Below are positions 6,343 to 10,637 of a stretch of 10,637 nt of DNA, one piece after another. A program made the position numbers and the translations under genes. Below the pieces are notes generated by a model, which saw only the letters and a program-made list of their open reading frames with translations, was not told the DNA's origin and ran no database searches. The stretch comes from an uncultured Bacteroidota bacterium (GTDB lineage: Bacteria; Bacteroidota; Bacteroidia; 2-12-FULL-35-15): positions 1-10,637 of the forward strand of contig CAIRRW010000222.1 of assembly GCA_903881065.1 (NCBI GenBank), given 5' to 3'. Each line of letters starts with the position of its first letter. Position 1 is the stretch's first letter.

Positions 6343-7407
6343 TCACTTCTCTTTCACCCGATTTAATCCTAAGGCTTTCAACATCCAATCTGGCAAAGGT
6401 TTCAAAGCATCACGTTTTCTTAAGTCAAGATACCAGCCAAGTGTTTTCATGATTGGTATTTTCTTTGTTTCAACAAATTCAATCAATGCGCCGTCAGGGT
6501 CTTCAATATAACTGAAGTGTCCTGCAGCTTCGCCCATATCAAACTTCTCCCCGCTATCCACAGTAAATGAATGCCCTTTTTCGGCACATAATTGTTTCAT
6601 TGCATTTTGATTGGTAATATCGAAACATAAGTGAATAAAGCCCTGGTCGCCCCAAAAGCGATTCTCGAATATTTTCTTTGGAGTGCGGTCGTAGATTTTC
6701 ACCAATTCGATTTCACTTGCACCAAGTAATCTTGAAAACGCACCAACCCTTGGTTTACTATGTGTTAAAAGAACTCTCCGCACTTTACTGGTTCCAGTAG
6801 GCAAATTCTTAAAGTCATCAAACACGCCTTCCTTATCATATTTTAAAGTATCGTACCCCAAAATATCAGCATAAAATTTCTTCGAACGTTCAATATCACT
6901 AACACCAATCATGCAACCTGCTGGTCCTCCCGTAAGTTGTTTGCCTTTTCCAAACCACGAATCACTTTTCACAACCTGAAATAAATTGTTCCACGGGTCG
7001 CGTAAATAAAAGGTATCATTGCCGCCGGCATCCTTTGTTAATTCACTAACAAGGTTTACATTCTTTGATTTTAAAAAATTATACGAACCCTTTACATCCA
7101 ATGATTTCATACGTGTACAATAAAATCCTAAATCGCCCAATTGAATTTCAAAAGAACATGGTTGAGGTACACGGCTTGTATATTGCCATATCTCAAAACC
7201 TCCGCCACCAGCCATATTTATTGCAAGTATTGCATGTCGTTGATGAGGTTTTCCTCCTGTATATAGCAACATTAAATTGGCTTCTGCCGCTTCTTCAAAA
7301 ATTGGAATATCCATCCCGAAATGCTGACGATACCATTTGAAAGCCTCATGTACATTAGGTATTCCAATGCCTATCTGTTGTATTCCCGCTATGGTTGGTT
7401 TGTTCAC
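6343..7407 (-). CDS. Two-domain VOC (glyoxalase/dioxygenase fold) protein
   Basis: 354 residues made of two vicinal-oxygen-chelate domains, about 8-146 and 163-313, followed by a basic C-terminal tail ending in WMLKALGLNRVKEK. Domain signatures include QQIGIGIPNVHEAFKWYRQHFGMD and GGFEIWQYTSR in the first, and GCMIGVSDIERSKKFYADILGYD, GFIHLCFDI and DPDGALIEFVE in the second. The second domain keeps likely metal ligands E234, H259 and E310, but the usual first His is replaced near C165/M166. In the first domain only E72 is obvious, so probably only the second domain binds metal. The family includes glyoxalases, ring-cleaving dioxygenases and isomerases; the substrate cannot be told. The start is GTG at 7407, because an in-frame stop lies 15 bases upstream and no ATG is available. 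It sits inside an 8-bp repeat. The SDR gene ends 84 bases upstream on the same strand, so an operon is likely. Confidence 0.85.
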   Translation of the reverse strand: MNKPTIAGIQQIGIGIPNVHEAFKWYRQHFGMDIPIFEEAAEANLMLLYTGGKPHQRHAILAINMAGGGGFEIWQYTSRVPQPCSFEIQLGDLGFYCTRMKSLDVKGSYNFLKSKNVNLVSELTKDAGGNDTFYLRDPWNNLFQVVKSDSWFGKGKQLTGGPAGCMIGVSDIERSKKFYADILGYDTLKYDKEGVFDDFKNLPTGTSKVRRVLLTHSKPRVGAFSRLLGASEIELVKIYDRTPKKIFENRFWGDQGFIHLCFDITNQNAMKQLCAEKGHSFTVDSGEKFDMGEAAGHFSYIEDPDGALIEFVETKKIPIMKTLGWYLDLRKRDALKPLPDWMLKALGLNRVKEK

Positions 7408-7448
7408 TTGTTCAATAGTTTATTTGTTCATTTGTCAATATGTTCAAT
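7401..7448. repeat. 8-bp tandem repeat overlapping the VOC gene start
   Basis: Six octamers run from 7401: TGTTCACT, TGTTCAAT, AGTTTATT, TGTTCATT, TGTCAATA and TGTTCAAT. Four keep TGTTCA exactly. On the minus strand the intact units read A-N-TGAACA, so each offers ATG, GTG or TTG followed by AACA. The GTG used as the VOC start is the last unit before the gene. Because 8 is not a multiple of 3, gain or loss of a unit would move the upstream start codons out of frame. Confidence 0.65.
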
Positions 7449-7491
7449 CAACAATCAATATATCTTCATATCGGCTAATCAGCTCATCGCT

Positions 7492-8289
7492 TTATTCTTG
7501 CTTCTGTTTTCTTATTAATCTTGAAAACAGTTTTGGAAAAAAACGCTTTATCCAAACGGCTCTCAATTCATTACCTCCAATAAATATTTCTTCGTTATCT
7601 GTTTTAATTGCTTTGATAATTTGTTTTGCACATTCCCCCGCACTCGTTCCCTGTTCTGTACTTTCATCCATTTTGTTATGTTTGCCGCCATCGCTTGTAA
7701 TAGCATTCACCGAAATATTAGTGTGTATTTTCCCGGGACAAACAATCAACACCTTAATATTATCATTATAAATTTCCATTCTCAATGACTCGAAAAAACC
7801 ATGCAAAGCATGTTTGGATGCGGAATACGCAGAACGAAAATAGAAACCAAACTTTCCGGAGATACTGCTAATCACTATAATATTTCCACTCTTTTGTTGA
7901 AGAAGAAAAGGCAAAACAGATTTAGTCAAGGCAACAGTTCCAAAGAAATTCACTTCCATTATTTTCCTGTCAATATCTATGGAAGTATCTTTAACTAAAG
8001 ACCTTTGACTGAATCCTCCATTATTTACTAGCATATCTATTCTTCCGAATTTTGCGATTACTTTATTAGTAAGTTCATCAATTCTAGATGTGTTTGCTAA
8101 ATCGAGAGGCAACACTAAACAATTTTCTTCAGTAAGATTTAACGAAGTTTTTACACGTTGCAATTCATCTATTCTTCGTGCAGATAAAATTAGTTTTGCA
8201 CCTTCTTTGGCAAATTCAAAGGCTAATGCTTCTCCAATGCCTGATGATGCTCCCGTAATCCAGACTACTTTGTTTTTAATCGAATCCAT
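7492..8289 (-). CDS. Classical short-chain dehydrogenase/reductase (SDR)
   Basis: 265 residues, close to the 250-residue norm for classical SDRs. The NAD(P)-binding motif TGASSGIG is at 12-19. Arg38-Arg39 follow the second strand and favour NADP(H). DLA at 63-65 and NNGG at 89-92 come next, and the catalytic tetrad is complete: N114, S142, Y155 and K159 (YSASK). PGKIHTNI at the end of strand 6 is also typical. The protein is cytoplasmic, perhaps membrane-associated through the basic-hydrophobic C-terminal tail (IKRFFPKLFSRLIRKQKQE). The overall pattern resembles the DHRS7-like group, but the substrate is unknown. The start is the ATG at 8289. A perfect promoter element ends only about 7 bases upstream, so the mRNA would be almost leaderless. 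The gene leads a likely two-gene unit with the VOC gene, and is divergent from the lipoprotein gene. Confidence 0.92.
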   Translation of the reverse strand: MDSIKNKVVWITGASSGIGEALAFEFAKEGAKLILSARRIDELQRVKTSLNLTEENCLVLPLDLANTSRIDELTNKVIAKFGRIDMLVNNGGFSQRSLVKDTSIDIDRKIMEVNFFGTVALTKSVLPFLLQQKSGNIIVISSISGKFGFYFRSAYSASKHALHGFFESLRMEIYNDNIKVLIVCPGKIHTNISVNAITSDGGKHNKMDESTEQGTSAGECAKQIIKAIKTDNEEIFIGGNELRAVWIKRFFPKLFSRLIRKQKQE

Positions 8290-8295
8290 TGCTCA

Positions 8296-8303
8296 CAAAA
8301 GTA
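8296..8303 (-). promoter_or_regulatory. -7 promoter element for the SDR-VOC operon
   Basis: The minus-strand sequence is TACTTTTG, an exact TAnnTTTG match. With the usual spacing, transcription would start about 3 bases before the ATG at 8289, giving a nearly leaderless message. Confidence 0.5.
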
Positions 8304-8319
8304 GCTTAATTTTTTATAC

Positions 8320-8327
8320 TAACTTTG
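8320..8327 (+). promoter_or_regulatory. -7 promoter element for the DUF4296-like lipoprotein gene
   Basis: TAACTTTG is an exact TAnnTTTG match. The predicted start site is near 8331, which argues for translation from the ATG at 8346 rather than the ATG at 8331. It lies 16 bases from the divergent SDR element. Confidence 0.55.
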
Positions 8328-8345
8328 CGAATGCTATTTAAAAAT

Positions 8346-8705
8346 ATGTATAGAAATCTTTTTTACATCGTAATTTATTTACTCTTCACAGCGTGTTCTG
8401 GAACACAGGAAATTAAAATTCCGGATAATGTTTTATCAAAAGAAAAAATGACACAAGTGATGATTAATATTCACCTTATGGAAGCATCATTGAATTTAAC
8501 TGGAGGAAATCCCAACAAGATTGATTTAGCTGGAAGTAGCGTAGCTCTTAATATTGATGTACTGAAGAAAGATAATATTACAAAGAAACAATTTGATGAA
8601 AGCTTTTCATTTTATACCAATAATCCCGAACTGCTTTCGGAAATTTATCAGAATGTTCTGAATGAATTGAGTAAAATGCAGGCGGAGGTTTCGAACAAAA
8701 AATAA
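8346..8705 (+). CDS. Small DUF4296-like lipoprotein
   Basis: 119 residues from the ATG at 8346. An in-frame ATG at 8331 would add five residues but coincides with the predicted transcription start. The N-terminus MYRNLFYIVIYLLFTAC is a lipoprotein signal peptide with Cys17 as the likely lipidated residue. Its lipobox is LFTAC, with Phe in place of the usual Leu at -3. The mature part fits the Bacteroidota DUF4296 pattern: IPDNVLSKEKMTQVMINIHLMEA near the start, then a helical ITKKQFDESFSFYTNNPELLSEIYQNVLNEL. Export to the periplasm with attachment to a membrane is inferred; the molecular function of the family is not known to me. The gene is divergent from the SDR gene and converges with the epimerase-like gene, with only 4 bases between the two stop codons and no obvious terminator between them. 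Confidence 0.82.
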   Translation: MYRNLFYIVIYLLFTACSGTQEIKIPDNVLSKEKMTQVMINIHLMEASLNLTGGNPNKIDLAGSSVALNIDVLKKDNITKKQFDESFSFYTNNPELLSEIYQNVLNELSKMQAEVSNKK

Positions 8706-8709
8706 TTAC

Positions 8710-9723
8710 TTACTTTTTATCTTTCAGAAACAATTCACAAGTATCCTTTATTGACTGTTCCACAAGAATAAATTGATAATCAGGAAATATCTTTCTTATT
8801 TTATCATTGGAAAAGAAACTCCTTTTGTGAGCAGAACACGCCGTTTCTTTAGTAATCAAAGGTGCCGTTCCAGTTAAAAAATGTCGCAGCTTTTCTTCTC
8901 TCCAGGCAAAAGAACTTAATATCTTCCCTGCTTTTATAGATGACTTAGGTTTACCAAATGATTGGTGCATACAATCAAAATAGGTTTTGAAAGCTACGTT
9001 CTCCGAGTTTAAAATATATCGCTGATTATTTATTTCGCTTTTCATTAATTTAATCATTAATGCTGAAACATCACGAACATCAACAAAACCATTCACACCA
9101 TCTGTATAAAATTTTATTCCTTTATATGCTTTACTAAACATATTTGAACTACTTTGCTGCCAGTTGCCCCCACCAATTATCACGGATGGATTTACAATTA
9201 CCATATTTAACCCTTCCTCCGAAGCTCGCCACACTTCACGCTCAGCAGCATATTTACTAATTGAATAACTAGAATTGTCAGGTGAAGCTTTCCAAAATAA
9301 ATCTTCACCACATAATTCATCATTCCTGTTTCTGCCAATGGTAGTAATGGAACTCACATGAAGAAACTTCCTTATCTTTTTCTCAACTGCTGCATTTACC
9401 ATATTGGCAGTACCTTCAATGTTCACCTTCATCATTTCCTCTTCATGTTTTGGTTCAAATGAAACCATTGCAGCACAATGATAGATTTCTGTAACATCAT
9501 TCATCACCTGCATCAAAGAATATACATCCGACAAATCAGCATCCACCCATTCTATATTTTTGAGCAGTTCATCAACATTTGAAGAGTAATACGAGAAAAC
9601 TTTTTTTACATTAGAAATATTGCTGGAACTTCTTTTAATTACACGCACATACTTATCCGATTTACATAAATCGTATAAAAGATGAGAGCCTACTAATCCT
9701 GTTCCGCCTGTTATTAAAATCAA
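8710..9723 (-). CDS. NAD-dependent epimerase/dehydratase-like extended SDR
   Basis: 337 residues with a Rossmann motif at the extreme N-terminus (TGGTGLVG, 5-12). An acidic loop with D61 and D63 follows, then HCAA at 82-85, VSS at 123-125 and the catalytic YSISK with Y153 and K157, followed by NPSVIIGGGNW (178-188). This is the layout of extended SDRs such as dihydroflavonol-4-reductase-like and UDP-sugar-epimerase-like enzymes. The substrate pocket is not diagnostic, so sugar, sterol or other carbonyl substrates are all possible. The start codon is TTG at 9723. No ATG or GTG exists between it and the in-frame stop upstream, and the Rossmann motif begins exactly four residues later, as it should. 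A perfect -7 element at 9746-9753 gives a leader of about 19 bases. In Bacteroidota this kind of gene is, as far as I recall, often found beside a DUF4296 lipoprotein gene, as here. Confidence 0.88.
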   Translation of the reverse strand: MILITGGTGLVGSHLLYDLCKSDKYVRVIKRSSSNISNVKKVFSYYSSNVDELLKNIEWVDADLSDVYSLMQVMNDVTEIYHCAAMVSFEPKHEEEMMKVNIEGTANMVNAAVEKKIRKFLHVSSITTIGRNRNDELCGEDLFWKASPDNSSYSISKYAAEREVWRASEEGLNMVIVNPSVIIGGGNWQQSSSNMFSKAYKGIKFYTDGVNGFVDVRDVSALMIKLMKSEINNQRYILNSENVAFKTYFDCMHQSFGKPKSSIKAGKILSSFAWREEKLRHFLTGTAPLITKETACSAHKRSFFSNDKIRKIFPDYQFILVEQSIKDTCELFLKDKK

Positions 9724-9745
9724 AGTGAATTGTATTTTTACGATG

Positions 9746-9753
9746 CAAATTTA
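9746..9753 (-). promoter_or_regulatory. Promoter for the epimerase-like gene
   Basis: The minus-strand sequence is TAAATTTG, an exact TAnnTTTG match, with a TTG 16 bases further upstream (plus-strand 9770-9772) as a possible -33 element. The predicted start near 9742 leaves about 19 bases before the TTG codon at 9723 and supports that start. Confidence 0.55.
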
Positions 9754-9856
9754 TCCTTTTAATTGAAAACAATTAATTAATAAAGTTTGGAAAAGTAATA
9801 ATATTATTGAGATTGTAAAATATTAAGGCATTAATTAATCTATAGCTATTAGCTAA

Positions 9857-10384
9857 TCAATCTAAATATTGCTTTAATGCCATTAAAACTTCTGTAATCT
9901 CTTCAGGCTTTTGTGTGCCTATCAGTAATTTTTTTTCATCACTACATACCAATTTCAACCCATTTCTGCCAGAAACATTATAAGCTCTGCCTCTACCAAA
10001 AAGCCCTATGCGCAGGCCCCAACCGCCATATTCCAAAATTGGATTATATCGAAGCACATAAGACTTAGTGATTTTTTGCCATGGCAAATACTTGTATTTT
10101 CTTTGAACAGGATAAAAACGAAAATAAATCCCATCCCTTTTTATAATAGTATCAAGACGGATAATTGCAAATAGAGCAGTAATTAAAAAAGTAAAAGTAG
10201 TTGTTGCAATAAGCATTGCATTACTGCCCTGTTTTTCAACAAATTTTTCTCCGCAGATTACCTGTACATATATCCCGAAGAGAAAAACACAATTGATACT
10301 CAATAATAACATCCAAACCCACCATTGTTTAAACTTTTGTGTTTCCGAAAATAAAATTAAATCGCTGCTGTTTGCATTTTTCAT
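9857..10384 (-). CDS. Two-TM membrane protein with possible PH-like C-terminal domain
   Basis: 175 residues from the ATG at 10384. A GTG at 10390 and a TTG at 10387 lie just upstream in frame, but the ATG is the more likely start. A short polar N-terminus precedes two transmembrane helices at about 22-44 (WVWMLLLSINCVFLFGIYVQ) and 56-76. The soluble remainder is beta-rich, with RDGIYFRFYPVQRKYKYLPW, YNPILEYGGWGLRIGLFGRG and a final NGLKLVCSDEKKLLIGTQKPEEITEVL. A strand-rich domain after two helices, with a 'ligand-strand plus terminal helix' ending, resembles bacterial PH-like membrane proteins. I recognise the YGGWG...YNVSGRNG...LLIGTQKPEE pattern as recurring in bacterial hypothetical proteins but know no function. 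Its promoter is not certain. It is oriented away from the right-edge coding segment and 133 bases upstream of the epimerase-like gene on the same strand. Confidence 0.75.
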   Translation of the reverse strand: MKNANSSDLILFSETQKFKQWWVWMLLLSINCVFLFGIYVQVICGEKFVEKQGSNAMLIATTTFTFLITALFAIIRLDTIIKRDGIYFRFYPVQRKYKYLPWQKITKSYVLRYNPILEYGGWGLRIGLFGRGRAYNVSGRNGLKLVCSDEKKLLIGTQKPEEITEVLMALKQYLD

Positions 10385-10416
10385 CAACACATATTATTAT
10401 TTATATTTCTATAAAA

Positions 10417-10637
10417 GTAATAAAAGGTCCAAATCTAGATCAAGTACCATCTGATATATTTGCAAAATTACAAACTGGTCTTGAAGCAATTAAAAATGAA
10501 GATCCAAGTTTATATAAAGCATTATTTTATTATGGTTTAATTGCAACTAAGGGAGCTTATGGTGGCGGATCGTATACAGGATTATATAACATAAAAGACT
10601 ATCTTGAATTTTCAAACTATTTAAAAGAAAATGCAAA
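10417..10637 (+). CDS. Partial coding-like frame without a start codon, product unknown
   Basis: From about 10417 to the window edge one forward frame stays open for 73 codons and reads like a real protein: VIKGPNLDQVPSDIFAKLQ, then GLEAIKNEDPSLYKALFYY, GLIATKGAYGGGSYTG and a Tyr/Leu-rich helix-like end. Position-specific base use (A or G first, A or T third) also looks coding. No ATG, GTG or TTG occurs between 10391 and the edge in this frame. The nearest possible starts, TTG at 10372 and GTG at 10339, lie inside the oppositely oriented membrane-protein gene, and the residues between them and 10417 look non-coding. I do not recognise the family. It could be a 5'-truncated gene remnant, a gene with a frameshift or unusual start, or sequence joined at a contig edge. 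Confidence 0.4.
10430..10437 (-). promoter_or_regulatory. Possible -7 promoter element for the 10384-9857 gene
   Basis: The minus-strand sequence is TAGATTTG, an exact TAnnTTTG match about 45 bases from the ATG at 10384. A closer but imperfect copy (TACTTTTA) occurs at 10412-10419. Either could serve; the exact copy would lie inside the coding-like frame on the other strand. Confidence 0.3.

Noticed and set aside
6317..6349. 9-base direct repeat TATCACTTC, 24 bases apart, at the 3' end of the VOC gene
   Set aside because: It is too short to suggest a target-site duplication, and there is no insertion element between the copies.
7337..7771. 144-codon open frame on the plus strand opposite the VOC start and the SDR C-terminus
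   Set aside because: It lies antisense to a well-supported SDR gene and begins inside the VOC gene. Its Ser/Leu/Ile-rich translation is what the complement of such genes gives, and it has no promoter.
9797..9808. 12-base palindrome AATAATATTATT downstream of the membrane-protein gene
   Set aside because: It is pure A/T and expected by chance at this composition. It has no GC stem and no T run, so it is not a convincing terminator.

Overview
The window looks like chromosomal DNA from a member of the Bacteroidota. The evidence is the high A+T content, start sites without Shine-Dalgarno sequences, several copies of the phylum's -7 promoter element TAnnTTTG 15-40 bases upstream of starts, a DUF4296-type lipoprotein, an apparent TonB-dependent receptor tail, and a TPR/coiled-coil/SpoIIE-phosphatase sensor of a kind common in this phylum. 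I cannot name a genus. Both ends cut through coding sequence, so this may be a whole short contig or a slice of a longer one.

Layout: (1) Bases 2-358 are the C-terminal end of an outer-membrane beta-barrel protein, probably a TonB-dependent receptor. Its stop codon overlaps the start of an 857-aa membrane-anchored TPR and PP2C/SpoIIE phosphatase (358-2931). (2) A small unrecognised gene (3101-3553) has its own promoter and ends in a clear intrinsic terminator. It is followed by a crotonase-fold gene (3643-4398). (3) A DbpA-like DEAD-box RNA helicase (5737-4430, minus) converges on the crotonase gene. (4) A gene-free stretch of about 600 bases (5738-6342) holds a diverged 21-bp tandem repeat and two abutting 14-bp palindromes. 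(5) A two-domain VOC protein (7407-6343, minus) and a classical SDR oxidoreductase (8289-7492, minus) form a likely operon. The VOC start codon lies inside an 8-bp tandem repeat. (6) A DUF4296-like lipoprotein gene (8346-8705, plus) is transcribed divergently from the SDR gene and converges with an extended-SDR/NAD-epimerase-like gene (9723-8710, minus), which starts with TTG. (7) A two-TM protein with a possible PH-like tail (10384-9857, minus) follows. The last ~220 bases contain a protein-like open frame with no usable start codon.

Functionally this is mostly housekeeping and accessory metabolism: CoA-ester chemistry, RNA remodelling, NAD(P)-dependent oxidoreduction and one signalling phosphatase. 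I see no CRISPR array, no transposase, no RNA gene and no recognisable defence system. The items most worth a second look are non-genic or marginal: the 21-bp repeat, the 8-bp repeat over a start codon, and the start-less coding segment at the right edge.
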